Assembly (NCBI GenBank): GCA_037200445.1
Contig: JBBCGH010000001.1
Coordinates: 2,108,001 to 2,172,000 of the forward strand
Source: Alphaproteobacteria bacterium
Lineage (GTDB): Bacteria > Pseudomonadota > Alphaproteobacteria > Rhizobiales > Xanthobacteraceae
Direction: 5' to 3'
Length of the DNA stretch: 64,000 bases
Part shown: positions 7,072-16,180 of the stretch, in pieces
How the letters are laid out: each line of letters begins with the position of its first letter
Position numbering within the stretch: the first letter of the stretch is position 1
Translations under genes and position numbers: made by a program
Notes under the pieces: generated by a model
Databases searched by the model: none
The model's input: the letters and a program-made list of their open reading frames with translations, nothing else
Told to the model about the DNA's origin: nothing

Positions 7072-9284
7072 AGAACGTCAGGGGTGCCGTTTCCGTTGAA
7101 ATCGCCGATGCCGGCGATGCTACCGCCATGGGTACCAACAGTCACACTGCCCGTCCACTTCCCGTTCACGAGTGTCCACTCGTCAACCTGCTGCGTGCCG
7201 GGATTGTACCAGAGGACATCGCTGTAACCATCGTGGTTGAAGTCGGCGATGCCGGCGACCTGGAAGCCGGTCGGGTGGTTGCCCGGGCTGACGCTTGCCG
7301 TCCACTGGCCGTTGACCAGCATCCAGATGTCGGTCTGACCGGTTGTCGGGTTATAGAAGAAGATGTCGCTGTAATTGTCGTGGTTGAAGTCGCCGACCCC
7401 GCCGACCTGCCAGCCGAGCGGGTGGCTGCCGGGCTGGACGCTTCCAGCCCACTGTCCATTCTGCACCTCCCAGATATCGACTTGGCCGCTGTTCGGATTA
7501 AACCAGACGACGTCGCTGGTTCCGTCGTTGTTCATATCGCCGACGCCTGCGACCTGATACCCGGCCGGATGCGTTCCGATGGTCGTGCTCGCAGCCCACC
7601 GTCCGTTCGCGAGCATCCAGACATCGGTTTGATTGGTGGTGGGGTTGAACCAGAACACGTCGGTCGACCCATCGTTGTTGAAGTCGCCTAGGCCGGAGAT
7701 CTGATAGCCGGCGGGATGCGGGCCAATATCGTTGCTGGCGGCCCATTTGCCGTTCGACAGCGTCCACACATCGACTGCCGTGGTGGTCGGATTGAACCAC
7801 AGCAGATCGCTCGTGCCGTCCCGATTGAAATCTCCGATGCCGGATACCTGATATCCCGCCGGGTGCGATCCGGGATCGACGCTGGCAGCCCACCTGCCGT
7901 TCGAAAGGATCCACTCGTCCAGGTGAACCGCCGGGGCGGGGGGCGGGGTCGGCGATCCGCCTCCAACGGTGATCGTAACCGGGGGGTTCGCGTCGTCCAG
8001 GAACACCAGAGCCTGATCGCCATTGTGCAGCCCATCCAGCCGGGCGAGCGTGAGCCATCCACCGGGCCCGGAACCGTCCATGTCGATCTGGAACAGGGCG
8101 AATGTATTGCTGGAGTCCTCAACCAACCGAACCAGAGAATCGACCGGTTGCCCGTTCCCGTGATTCCAGACACCGGCAACGAGCCGCGAGACCGAGAGCT
8201 GGTCGCTCTCCTGGAAGTCGTAGTGTCCGGAGTTGCCCTGATCGTAATCGGTGATCCGATCGAAGATTCCGGCCTGCGCGTCGAAAATGTCCTGGAGCGG
8301 GTCGGTCGTAACGTCACCAGGGCCGATCGAAGCGCCGCCCCAAACGAAACCATCGGCGGCCTGACCGCCCGTGAGAGTGTCGGCCCCTGGCCCGCCCGTC
8401 AGGGTGTCGTTGCCGGCGCCGGCCGTCATCGTGTCGTTGCCGGACAGGCCCAGCATGTTGTTGTTGTTGGCGTCGCCGATCAGCGTGTCGGAGAAGCCCC
8501 CTCCAGCCAGATCGTGGACAGGGCCGAAATATTGGTCGCCGGCCGCATCTCCCGTGTTGATCGAAGGATTGGCGAGCGATGCGATCAATCCGGATGTGGC
8601 GACTTCGTAGTCGACTAGCCCACCACCGGCGCCGGCGAATATCTTGTCGGCGCCCGCGCCACCGATGAAGTTCGTAAACCCGGTGCCGCCGTGGAGCTCG
8701 TCGTTCCCACCGAGACCGATGAGTTGGCATCCAGCCTGGTTACTGCCGTAGAGGATGTCATCGTGCTCCGAACCAGTCAGAGACTCCATGTTGACGTAGG
8801 TATCGCCCTTTGCCTCGCCGGTATTGATCGACGGGTCCAGCATCGACGCCGTTACGCCGGCGGGCGAGAGCTGATAGCTGATGTTGTCCTCGCCGGGGCC
8901 GCCATCCATGATGTCGGTGCCGGGACCGCCGGTGATGTTGTCGTTGCCGTCGCCGCCGAAGAAGTAATTCGTGCCGGCCCAGCCGTACATCGAGTCGTCG
9001 CCGCCCATGCCGTACAGCTTGTTGACGATGTTGGGGTCGTTGTCGCCGGCGATGAAGTCGGCGAAGTTGCTGCCGATGATGTCTTCGATGGAGTGGTAGG
9101 TGTCACCGGACGCATACCCTGTCGCAGAGGTTTGTGCGGCCATATCGTTGACCAGGAAGATATTCAGACCGGTTGGCGAATTGATGTACGTCACCGCGTC
9201 TTCGCCGGCGCCACCGTCGAAGTGGTCAGCATCCGCTGTGGCGGTCAGAGTGTCGTTGCCCGCAGTGCCAGTGATATTGGCCAT
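7059..9284 (-). CDS. Secreted RTX calcium-binding protein with C-terminal FG-GAP repeats
   Basis: 741 residues from the ATG at 9284 (a GAGAG ribosome site precedes it; an ATG six codons upstream lacks one). Residues 1-310 contain blocks of glycine/aspartate nonapeptides (e.g. 'GGDGNDNITGGPGTDIMDGG') that form calcium-binding beta rolls in RTX proteins. Residues about 335-440 resemble the segment normally found at the C-terminus of serralysin-type substrates of type I secretion. A Pro-rich linker (441-452) leads to about six 49-residue repeats with Asp-x-Asn-x-Asp-Gly-type calcium loops, as in FG-GAP/VCBS propellers. There is no Sec signal peptide, consistent with type I export, though no transporter genes are in this window. 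It may bind or cross-link the extracellular glycan. The terminal propeller after the secretion-type segment is unusual. Confidence 0.85.
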   Translation of the reverse strand: MANITGTAGNDTLTATADADHFDGGAGEDAVTYINSPTGLNIFLVNDMAAQTSATGYASGDTYHSIEDIIGSNFADFIAGDNDPNIVNKLYGMGGDDSMYGWAGTNYFFGGDGNDNITGGPGTDIMDGGPGEDNISYQLSPAGVTASMLDPSINTGEAKGDTYVNMESLTGSEHDDILYGSNQAGCQLIGLGGNDELHGGTGFTNFIGGAGADKIFAGAGGGLVDYEVATSGLIASLANPSINTGDAAGDQYFGPVHDLAGGGFSDTLIGDANNNNMLGLSGNDTMTAGAGNDTLTGGPGADTLTGGQAADGFVWGGASIGPGDVTTDPLQDIFDAQAGIFDRITDYDQGNSGHYDFQESDQLSVSRLVAGVWNHGNGQPVDSLVRLVEDSSNTFALFQIDMDGSGPGGWLTLARLDGLHNGDQALVFLDDANPPVTITVGGGSPTPPPAPAVHLDEWILSNGRWAASVDPGSHPAGYQVSGIGDFNRDGTSDLLWFNPTTTAVDVWTLSNGKWAASNDIGPHPAGYQISGLGDFNNDGSTDVFWFNPTTNQTDVWMLANGRWAASTTIGTHPAGYQVAGVGDMNNDGTSDVVWFNPNSGQVDIWEVQNGQWAGSVQPGSHPLGWQVGGVGDFNHDNYSDIFFYNPTTGQTDIWMLVNGQWTASVSPGNHPTGFQVAGIADFNHDGYSDVLWYNPGTQQVDEWTLVNGKWTGSVTVGTHGGSIAGIGDFNGNGTPDVLWNV
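7062..7925 (-). repeat. 147-bp tandem repeats encoding FG-GAP/VCBS units
   Basis: About six in-frame copies with a 49-codon period occupy the 3' end of the RTX gene. Each encodes Trp-x-x-x-Asn-Gly-x-Trp, then Gly-x-His-Pro-x-Gly-Tyr-Gln-Val, then an Asp-Phe-Asn-x-Asp-Gly-x-Ser-Asp loop, ending Trp-Phe/Tyr-Asn-Pro. The copies are diverged rather than identical, so this is an old expansion. Confidence 0.8.
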
Positions 9285-9408
9285 GGTCTCTCGGTCCGTC
9301 ATCGTTGGGAAGAACGAGGCAGCTCGTTCTTCGCGGTGAACAGCGTGTCGCGAACGCAGAATCGATGAAGCCGGGATAGCGCGCTTTCTTTAAGGCCCTA
9401 TTACGACT

Positions 9409-9423
9409 ACAAATTCAATTTGT
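9409..9423. promoter_or_regulatory. Perfect inverted repeat upstream of the RTX gene (possible operator)
   Basis: ACAAATT-C-AATTTGT is a perfect 7-1-7 palindrome in an A/T-rich patch. It sits about 125 bases upstream of the RTX start and is followed directly by a GGGG-AAA-CCCC hairpin (9429-9440). Its position and symmetry fit a dimeric repressor or activator site; the regulator is unknown. Confidence 0.35.
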
Positions 9424-9561
9424 TCGTAGGGGAAACCCCCAATCACCACGTTTTAGTCCCGCGGCACCGCAGGCTTTCTGAATCCTTAACGCGTGTCAGC
9501 GTGTCGCGGCCGCGCGCGGGGAACTCCTGGCAAGTGCGAACCTTTGTAGCGCGACCAAAGG

Positions 9562-10785
9562 TCAGCTATGGCGAGGAACCCGCGCCAGACGATCGGCGAG
9601 GCCGCTCGCCTCAAAACAGCGGTCCCAATAGACCGCTTCGCGCGCGCGGCGTGATGCATCGCCGATCATGAGGGGGGCAGACCGCAGGGCCTGCGCGATG
9701 GCGCGCCGGAACGAGGCGCTGTCGTCCGCGATGAGCAGCCCTTCGGCGCCCATGAAACCTTCATAGCCCCGCATCGCCACCGGCGTGGCGACCGTCCATT
9801 TGCCCAGCGCGAGCGCTTCCGCTGTCTTCAAATTCGAACCGCCGCCGGTGTCGATTGGCAGCGCCACGACGTGACAGGCTGCCTTCACGGCCCAGAGTTC
9901 CGAGTCCTCGATCTGTGGGAAGAAATGAACGCGCCGCGAATTCGCCGCCAGAAAGCGTTGGTATGAGGGGTGGCCGAGGATGCCGTTGCTCACGCCCCCG
10001 CACACGGCGATGCTCTCGACCGGCGGGACCATGAACGCGCCGTCCCTGAAAACATAGCGGCATGCGCCCTCGATATTTGGCGGATACGCGCTGCCAACCA
10101 TGAACACGAATGGCCTGCCCTGAAAAATCTCACGACACCGCGCGGATTCCTGGATGACGGCGGGTGCACGATCGACCCCGTTGGGGACGACGATGATGTT
10201 GTCAGGGGAGCAGTAGCGCAGATAGTGGCTTTGCTCAGCGGCCGTCACGCATACGACCAGCGCGGCTTTGCCGCAAATCTCGGCCTCCATCTGCTCGATG
10301 CCATCGCAGATGCGCTTGCGCACCTCAAACGCCACGCCGCCACTGGAGAGGATCGCATCCTTCAACGGCGCTTCGACGTTATGCGAGGAATAGATCAAGG
10401 GCAGCGTGCTCGCGCCCAATGCTTCGCGTAGCCGTTTCGCCAGCGGCCACATGAAGGGGTGCTCCAACTGAAGCGCGTCGGGCTTCAATCGCTCGGTGAT
10501 ATTCAGAAAGTGCCGAAACGACGCTTCGTTGCTCGCCCCCTGCCGGCCGGACAGGATGTCGCCGATCAGCGGGACCGGTCCCTCGTCCGACTCGGGAACG
10601 ATGAGCGGGATGTCGTGCGGTCCGACCAGCGCCGGCGCGTAGGCCTCGCTGTGATAGATGCAGGTGTAGAGGTATTCGATGCCGATGCTCTGATAAAAGG
10701 TCCGCAATGCCGCGACGCGGCGCTGGCCGCCGTGCACCGGCTTGACCGCCGGGAACGTCCCGAGTCCAAGTACGCGCTTGATCAC
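9562..10785 (-). CDS. Glycosyltransferase family 4
   Basis: 407 residues from a GTG at 10785. The reading frame is open further upstream, but that part is antisense-frame shadow of the preceding gene. The GTG overlaps that gene's stop as GTGA, a classic coupling arrangement. The protein shows a GT-B fold. The N-terminal lobe includes 'LIYSSHNVEAPLKDAIL', typical of GT4 enzymes. The C-terminal lobe includes 'FMVGSAYPPNIEGACRYVF' and 'DTGGGSNLKTAEALALGKWT', the donor-binding region. It is the last gene of the gmd > rmd > GT > GT > GT operon, so a GDP-mannose or GDP-deoxyhexose donor is plausible but inferred. About 280 bases separate it from the RTX gene downstream. Confidence 0.85.
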   Translation of the reverse strand: MIKRVLGLGTFPAVKPVHGGQRRVAALRTFYQSIGIEYLYTCIYHSEAYAPALVGPHDIPLIVPESDEGPVPLIGDILSGRQGASNEASFRHFLNITERLKPDALQLEHPFMWPLAKRLREALGASTLPLIYSSHNVEAPLKDAILSSGGVAFEVRKRICDGIEQMEAEICGKAALVVCVTAAEQSHYLRYCSPDNIIVVPNGVDRAPAVIQESARCREIFQGRPFVFMVGSAYPPNIEGACRYVFRDGAFMVPPVESIAVCGGVSNGILGHPSYQRFLAANSRRVHFFPQIEDSELWAVKAACHVVALPIDTGGGSNLKTAEALALGKWTVATPVAMRGYEGFMGAEGLLIADDSASFRRAIAQALRSAPLMIGDASRRAREAVYWDRCFEASGLADRLARVPRHS

Positions 10786-12134
10786 GACACGGCGTCTTTG
10801 ATGGTGCTGAAGAAGGACTGGGCGGACGCATCCCATGTCACCCGCCGGTATTCGGTCTGGATGCGGCGGCCCCAATCGTCGAGCGCGTTTTGGGATCCCA
10901 TGTAATGAGCAATCGCGTCGGCCCAGCGGATCGTGTCCTTCGGATCGATGCGCATCACAAGATCGCCGCCGATCTCGCACAATGAGCCCGCGTCACTGCT
11001 GATACATGGTTTGCCGTAGCCCAATGCCTCGGCAACCGGGATGCCATATCCTTCCCAGAACGACGGGAAGACGACAAACGCGCACTCGCGATAGAGGGTC
11101 GCGAGCGCGTCGTCATTGACGTCATTGAGGACGACGATGCTGTCGCACGTTGCCGGATTGGCGGCGAGTTCGCGCATCAGGTCGTCCACTGCCCAGCCGA
11201 TACGGCCGACAAAAACCAGCCGGTCCCGTTCCTTATCGACCGCCCCCGATCTGATGCAGCGATCCCACGCGTCATAGAGTACGCGGTGATTCTTGCGCGG
11301 CTCGATGGTGGAGACGAACAACGCGAACCGCTTTCCCAAAAGCACCGGCGGAAGCTCGGTCTGCGCCGGCGGGGCAGGCAGATCGCATCCGAGCGCAAAC
11401 GCGTGCCCCGGAACATCGACGCCGAATCCATCGCAAAAGCGCATCCAGTCTGTTCGCGTCGATTGCGAGTTGCACATGGCACAGTCGGCGAGCCAGATCA
11501 GTTCGCCGAAGTAGTCAGCGAGGAATGCGTCATAGCCCGGGCTGACGAAATGGGGAAACGACAGCGGGATGAAATCGTGCACCATCGGCACATAGTGAAA
11601 TCCGTGCGACTGCTTGAGGTCCCACAGACTTCGCAGATCCTTGTATTGCCAGTCGAGCCCGACGGAAATGATGCAGCTCGCCGAATCCAGCTCCGCTGCG
11701 CCGCGCGACGTCCGCGAGAGATACTCGGTCCTCTTGGCAGCCGATGTCTTGTCGAATTCTTCGCGCCGGATCCGCAGGATCTCCTCGCGCGTGTAGCGTC
11801 TGCCGCGCAGACGCTGAAATGCCTGATAGAGCGTGACGTTGGTTCGCATGGCGCGGCGAACCCGCTGACGCGCCGCGTTCAGCGCTTTCGCCCGTGCCGA
11901 CGGCGGCGGCGGTTCAGCGGCAAAGTCGATCCGAAGACGCCCGGCGAGAATTTCGGACGCGGTCTCGTGATCGATGAGAGAAAAGCGATTCTGCGAACGC
12001 TCGTAGACGCAAAACGCGACATCGTCGCCCAGATGGCTGCGCGCCCTGCGTGCCAGTTCCTGCTCGACGCGGACGATTCCAACGGCCGCCCCGGTCCATT
12101 GCGCCGAGGTCGTCAGATCAAAAAAGTAACGCAG
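10782..12134 (-). CDS. Glycosyltransferase family 4, tandem paralogue 1, apparent CTG start
   Basis: About 450 residues when read from a CTG at 12134. A conventional start at 11849 would remove 95 residues of clear coding sequence: the frame upstream reads 'LRYFFDLTTSAQWTG' then 'VGIVRVEQELARRA', the normal N-terminus of this GT4 subfamily (homologues begin Met-Arg-Tyr). The in-frame stop TAG is only 12 codons above the CTG, and no ATG/GTG/TTG lies between. A GGGGGA ribosome site precedes the CTG by about 5 bases. The C-terminal lobe has 'FALFVSTIEPRKNHRVLYDA' and 'FPSFWEGYGIPVAEALGYG'. It is strongly similar along its whole length to the gene at 12213-13601, a tandem duplication. It overlaps the next gene by GTGA. 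Confidence 0.82.
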   Translation of the reverse strand: MRYFFDLTTSAQWTGAAVGIVRVEQELARRARSHLGDDVAFCVYERSQNRFSLIDHETASEILAGRLRIDFAAEPPPPSARAKALNAARQRVRRAMRTNVTLYQAFQRLRGRRYTREEILRIRREEFDKTSAAKRTEYLSRTSRGAAELDSASCIISVGLDWQYKDLRSLWDLKQSHGFHYVPMVHDFIPLSFPHFVSPGYDAFLADYFGELIWLADCAMCNSQSTRTDWMRFCDGFGVDVPGHAFALGCDLPAPPAQTELPPVLLGKRFALFVSTIEPRKNHRVLYDAWDRCIRSGAVDKERDRLVFVGRIGWAVDDLMRELAANPATCDSIVVLNDVNDDALATLYRECAFVVFPSFWEGYGIPVAEALGYGKPCISSDAGSLCEIGGDLVMRIDPKDTIRWADAIAHYMGSQNALDDWGRRIQTEYRRVTWDASAQSFFSTIKDAVS

Positions 12135-12212
12135 GCCATCCCCCGCTTGATAGGCATCATCAGCCGGCGCCTAGCTCTATCCGCAACCGGCTCGAATTTG
12201 TCAAAGCCGCGG

Positions 12213-13601
12213 CTACCCGACCGTCGCGCTGCCGATAGCTTTGATCGTGTTGAAGAATTGAGCGGCGGTCTGATCCCAGGTCACGGGGCGAAACTCGGCC
12301 CTGATCCGCGCCCCCATCCGCTCTAGCTCCTGCGGCGAGCGCAGGTGGTGAGCCATTGCATCCGCCCAGCGGGTCGTGTCCTTCGGATCGATGCGGACTA
12401 CCAGGTCGCCGCCAATCTCGGACAGCGATCCCGCGTTGCTGCTGATGCACGGCTTGCCATAGGCGAGCGCCTCCGCCAGCGGCAAACCGTAGCCTTCGTA
12501 AAGCGACGGGAAGGCGACAAACGCGCAGTGCTGGTAAAGGAGGCGCAGCAGGGCGTCCGGAACATGGTTGAGAACGATCAGTGTCTCGCGCGTCGCAGGG
12601 TTCGCGGCAAGCTCGCGCATCAGATCGTTGACGCCCCAGCCGCGACGGCCCACGAAAACCAGGCGATCACGCTCGGAGTCGATCATCTTTGACCGGACGC
12701 AGCGATCCCATGCTTCGTAGAGCATGCGGTGGTTCTTGCGCGCCTCGATGGTTGAGACGAACAGCGCGAACTGCTTCCCCCGCAAAACGTCCGGGAGATC
12801 GGCTTGCATTGAGTCGTCGGCGGTTGGCAGGTCCGCGCCAAGCGGGAAGACGTAAGCGTGCCCGGCGTCGGCACGATGCTCACGGCAGAAGCGGGTCCAG
12901 TCCTGGCGTGTTCGCTCCGAAATGCACATCGCGTAATCGGCGAGCGTTACGAGATCGGTGAAGTAGTTGGTGAGGATGGGTGAGAGCTCCGGCACGACGA
13001 GGTGCGGATACAATATGGCGATGATATCGTAGACGATGGTGCAGTAGCGGAACTGATACTTTTGCTTCAGTGCCGCAAGCGCGCGCACATCCTTGAAGTC
13101 CCAATCGAGCCCGCCCGAGATGAGCAGCGTATCGGCATCGAGATTGGCGACGGCGTGTGGAATCTCGGCAAACGGCACGGGACCGCTCCGCGTCTCCTTG
13201 CGTCCGCCATTTGCCGCAAGTGCATCCGCCTGTATCCGCAGAATATCCTCACGCGTAAAAGAACGGCCGCGCAGGCGCTGAAACGACCGGTAGAGCGCCG
13301 GGTTTGCGAGCACGGCGCGCCGGACACGCCGCCGCGCAGTGTCGAGGCCGTTTCGGGCGAATGACGCGATCGACGCAGGAGACGGCTTGAAGTCGATTTG
13401 CCTGCGGCCGCCGATCAGCTCGGCCGCAAGATCGTCGTCGATGGTCAGGACAAGATTGCGAAATCGATCGTAGAGGCAGAACTCGAGTGCGCTTCCTAGA
13501 TGCTGACGCGCGCGGCGCGCGAGCTGGCGCTCGACCCGCAGAATGCCGACGTCAGCGCCCCCCCACTGAGCGGACGTTGTAAGGTCGTAAAGGTAGCGCA
13601 G
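12213..13601 (-). CDS. Glycosyltransferase family 4, tandem paralogue 2, apparent CTG start
   Basis: About 462 residues from a CTG at 13601. The first conventional codon (GTG 13313) lies 96 codons inside. Upstream of it the frame encodes 'LRYLYDLTTSAQWGG' and 'VGILRVERQLARRA', aligned residue for residue with paralogue 1. The in-frame TAA is 13 codons above the CTG with no ATG/GTG/TTG between, and GAGGGGA lies 6-7 bases before the CTG. The C-terminal GT4 lobe is intact ('FALFVSTIEARKNHRMLYEA', 'FPSLYEGYGLPLAEALAYG'). A gap of 78 bases separates it from paralogue 1. It acts in the cytosol on a lipid-linked glycan, probably using a GDP-sugar, judging by the upstream gmd/rmd. The donor is inferred, not shown. 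Confidence 0.82.
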   Translation of the reverse strand: MRYLYDLTTSAQWGGADVGILRVERQLARRARQHLGSALEFCLYDRFRNLVLTIDDDLAAELIGGRRQIDFKPSPASIASFARNGLDTARRRVRRAVLANPALYRSFQRLRGRSFTREDILRIQADALAANGGRKETRSGPVPFAEIPHAVANLDADTLLISGGLDWDFKDVRALAALKQKYQFRYCTIVYDIIAILYPHLVVPELSPILTNYFTDLVTLADYAMCISERTRQDWTRFCREHRADAGHAYVFPLGADLPTADDSMQADLPDVLRGKQFALFVSTIEARKNHRMLYEAWDRCVRSKMIDSERDRLVFVGRRGWGVNDLMRELAANPATRETLIVLNHVPDALLRLLYQHCAFVAFPSLYEGYGLPLAEALAYGKPCISSNAGSLSEIGGDLVVRIDPKDTTRWADAMAHHLRSPQELERMGARIRAEFRPVTWDQTAAQFFNTIKAIGSATVG

Positions 13602-13695
13602 GGCAGGTCCCCTCGGAGCGCGTTGGTGGGGAAGCCTTTAGTGCGCTTCATTCCGTGAGACAACCTGCGCCGGACGACGCGCGGGTTCATGCAGA

Positions 13696-14595
13696 CTAGC
13701 GCCGGCTTTCGTACATGGAGCGCAGGGTGTCGCCGAAATCCGGATTGGGAAGATCGCCAAACATCGACTGAAGGCGCGCGGCGGACCCACAGATCGTGCG
13801 CGGTTCGCCTGGCCTCACCAAAGCAGGATCGGTGGCGACCTCGATCGAATGCCCGGATATCTCCTGTAGAAGCCCGATCATGCTGGCCAGATGGATGGTG
13901 CGGCCCGAGCAGATATTGACTACGGCATGATCCACGGGCTGGGAGACCATGCGGGCATAGACGTCGACCACGCGCCCGATGTCAGAGAAATCGCGGAACA
14001 GGTCGAGATTGCCCAGATTGATGCGTGGCGCACGCCGGATGAAGTGGTCCACGAGCTTCGGAACGAGGAAGATCGGCTCCTGGCCGGGCCCCGTATAGTT
14101 GAATGGACGCGTCACGATGATCGGCAGCCGATCCGCAAACAGGCGCGCCACATCCTCCATCGCGCGCTTGCTCGCCCCGTAGTGGGTCTGCGGCGAAAGA
14201 GCGGAATCTTCGGCAATCGGCGAATCGTCCTTTGGCGCCGCATAGACGGTTGCGCTGCTTGCAACGACCACGCGCCTGGGCCGTTCGGCAAGCTCTGCCA
14301 ATGCGCTCAGCAGATTTGCCGTACCCGCAACGTTGACCGAATAGATTTCGCCGAGATTGTCGTGGAGCGGGGCCGCAATCCCGGCGAGGTGGATCACGGC
14401 AGTCGGACGAATGTCAGCGGCCGCGCGCCGGACAAAGTCCATGTCGCGAAGATCGCCCTGGATTTCGCCGCGCTCCGCCGGCGTCCGGGTTATCCCGATC
14501 ACGTCGTGTCCGTCCTGACGGAGCCGCTTGGCGAGCGGCCGGCCGGTGAAGCCGCCGGAGCCGGTCAGCAGAACGCGCTCAGAACGAGAAACCAA
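13696..14595 (-). CDS. rmd: NAD(P)-dependent GDP-4-keto-6-deoxymannose reductase-like SDR
   Basis: 299 residues, an extended short-chain dehydrogenase. The N-terminal dinucleotide motif is 'TGSGGFTG', the active site has Ser near 'SSATVYA', and Tyr-x-x-x-Lys appears as 'HYGASKRA'. Paired with Gmd it most likely reduces GDP-4-keto-6-deoxy-mannose to GDP-D-rhamnose (Rmd). A 4-epimerising fucose synthase or another 4-reductase cannot be excluded. The start is TTG at 14595 with GGAGA 8 bases upstream. It overlaps the end of gmd by 17 bases, a strong sign of co-translation. The gene symbol is assigned mainly from context. Confidence 0.75.
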   Translation of the reverse strand: MVSRSERVLLTGSGGFTGRPLAKRLRQDGHDVIGITRTPAERGEIQGDLRDMDFVRRAAADIRPTAVIHLAGIAAPLHDNLGEIYSVNVAGTANLLSALAELAERPRRVVVASSATVYAAPKDDSPIAEDSALSPQTHYGASKRAMEDVARLFADRLPIIVTRPFNYTGPGQEPIFLVPKLVDHFIRRAPRINLGNLDLFRDFSDIGRVVDVYARMVSQPVDHAVVNICSGRTIHLASMIGLLQEISGHSIEVATDPALVRPGEPRTICGSAARLQSMFGDLPNPDFGDTLRSMYESRR

Positions 14596-15613
14596 TCTTG
14601 TTTCTCCGGATGTCGGCCTCGACCATCATTGAGCAGAGATCGGCGAGCGATGTACGCGCTTCCCAACCGAGTACGGCTTTCGCATGGGACGAATCGCCGA
14701 CCAGGTGGTCGACTTCGGCCGGGCGGAAATAGGCCGGATTCACCTTGACCCGCAGCTTGCCGGTTTTCTTGCAGGTGCCTTCTTCCTCGATCTCCGCGCC
14801 GCGCCAATGCAACTCGATCCCCACCGAGCGAAAGGCCATTTCGGCAAACTCGCGGACCGTCGTGCTCTTGCCGGTCGCAAGGACGAAGGTTTCGGGCGCC
14901 GCGTGATTGATGATCAGCTGCATTCCGCGCGTGTATTCTTCCGCGTACCCCCAGTCGCGGTGTGCATCGAGATTGCCGAGCTCGAGCCACTCCTGCTTGC
15001 CCAGATGAATTCTCGCCACCGCATTCGTGATCTTGCGCGTCACAAACTCCTGCCCGCGCAACGGGGACTCGTGATTGAACAGGATCCCGCAGGCCGCAAA
15101 CAGACCGTGCGCTTCGCGATAGTTTATCGTCGTCCAGTGCGCGAACAGCTTGGAAATCGCGTAGGGGCTCCGCGGATAGAACGGCGTCGCTTCGTTCTGC
15201 GGGACGCTTTGGACGCGTCCGTAGAGCTCGGAGCTGGAGGCCTGATAGAACTTGATCTTGGGATTGACGTGCCGGATGGCTTCGAGCAGATGCAACGCGC
15301 CGACCGCCGTGATCTGCGCGGTCGTGACCGGCTGATTGAACGACACGCCGACGAAGCTCTGCGCCGCCAGATTGAACACGTAGTCAGGCTCCGCATCATC
15401 GATGAGGCGCAGGCAGGCGCCCGGGTCGATCAGATCGAACTCGACAAGCTTGAGGTTTTCGTGATCCTTGATCCCGAGTTCCTCGAGGCGCCAGAAATTA
15501 ACGGAGCTCACGCGCCGAAACGTTCCATGAACGCGATGGCCGGCCTCGAGCAATTGCCGCGCCAGATAGGCTCCATCCTGGCCGGTTACGCCCGTGACGA
15601 CTGATAGAGGCAT
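14579..15613 (-). CDS. gmd: GDP-mannose 4,6-dehydratase
   Basis: 344 residues from ATG 15613 ('[20 protein letters not shown]'), the usual Gmd length. The frame is open further upstream, but that region looks non-coding. The NADP-binding Gly motif is at residues 7-14. A Thr-Phe-Arg-Arg stretch follows, and the catalytic Tyr-x-x-x-Lys appears as '[10 protein letters not shown]'. '[20 protein letters not shown]' is diagnostic of the family. It converts GDP-mannose to GDP-4-keto-6-deoxy-mannose, the branch to GDP-rhamnose, fucose or perosamine. It heads the minus-strand operon ending at 9562. Its substrate comes from ManC, encoded separately at 4.6-6.1 kb. Confidence 0.95.
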   Translation of the reverse strand: MPLSVVTGVTGQDGAYLARQLLEAGHRVHGTFRRVSSVNFWRLEELGIKDHENLKLVEFDLIDPGACLRLIDDAEPDYVFNLAAQSFVGVSFNQPVTTAQITAVGALHLLEAIRHVNPKIKFYQASSSELYGRVQSVPQNEATPFYPRSPYAISKLFAHWTTINYREAHGLFAACGILFNHESPLRGQEFVTRKITNAVARIHLGKQEWLELGNLDAHRDWGYAEEYTRGMQLIINHAAPETFVLATGKSTTVREFAEMAFRSVGIELHWRGAEIEEEGTCKKTGKLRVKVNPAYFRPAEVDHLVGDSSHAKAVLGWEARTSLADLCSMMVEADIRRNKIGFSF

Positions 15614-15797
15614 GGCTGTCGAGGATTTCGAGGATAAACGCAGGCGTTTCCGAAGACGGCCCGCGGGCAACCGACCGCCTAGCGCGTCGGACCACCCATG
15701 TCCATAGACCCCGCCCCGGCGGCATACTGCATAATCTTGCCGCGGCAGATATAACTGCGAAAACGCGGCGGGGCCACGATCAGAAACGGGTGCAGTC

Positions 15798-16169
15798 ATG
15801 TCCGAACCGGCGAACAGGGCAACTTCGGATCGCGAAATGGCGCAAGCCCGGGCCAAGACGAACCTTCTTCTGGCGCTCTATTCGCACGTTGCCTATGACC
15901 TCGAGCAAAAGCGTGCCGAAGCAGATCGTCTCCGCCTCGAGCTCGGTGCGCTACGCGGGCAGTTCGAGCAGACGCATCGGCATCTTGGTGAGGCCCGCGC
16001 CGAGGTGGAGCGTGTTCACGCGCAGCTTAACCATACGCAGAATGAGCGCGACCGGTTGACGGGACGCACTGCCGAACTCCAGCAACAGCATGATGCGGTG
16101 GTGAACTCAACGAGCTGGCGGATCACCGCCCCGGTCAGGGCCCTGACGCGCGTCATGAAGCGCCAGTAA
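15798..16169 (+). CDS. Short coiled-coil protein with SWRxTxPxR tail
   Basis: 123 residues. Residues about 15-100 are charged, heptad-like and rich in Glu/Arg/Gln/Leu, a probable coiled coil. The C-terminus '[19 protein letters not shown]' resembles a short motif often fused to glycosyltransferases in polysaccharide clusters. There is no signal peptide or membrane segment. The gene lies 11 bases upstream of the GT2 at 16181, so it is probably translated with it. It may be a detached accessory or oligomerisation part of that transferase, but function is not established. The start ATG has only a weak upstream purine run. It diverges from gmd across about 180 bases. Confidence 0.7.
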   Translation: MSEPANRATSDREMAQARAKTNLLLALYSHVAYDLEQKRAEADRLRLELGALRGQFEQTHRHLGEARAEVERVHAQLNHTQNERDRLTGRTAELQQQHDAVVNSTSWRITAPVRALTRVMKRQ

Positions 16170-16180
16170 CGGTCGCCAAC

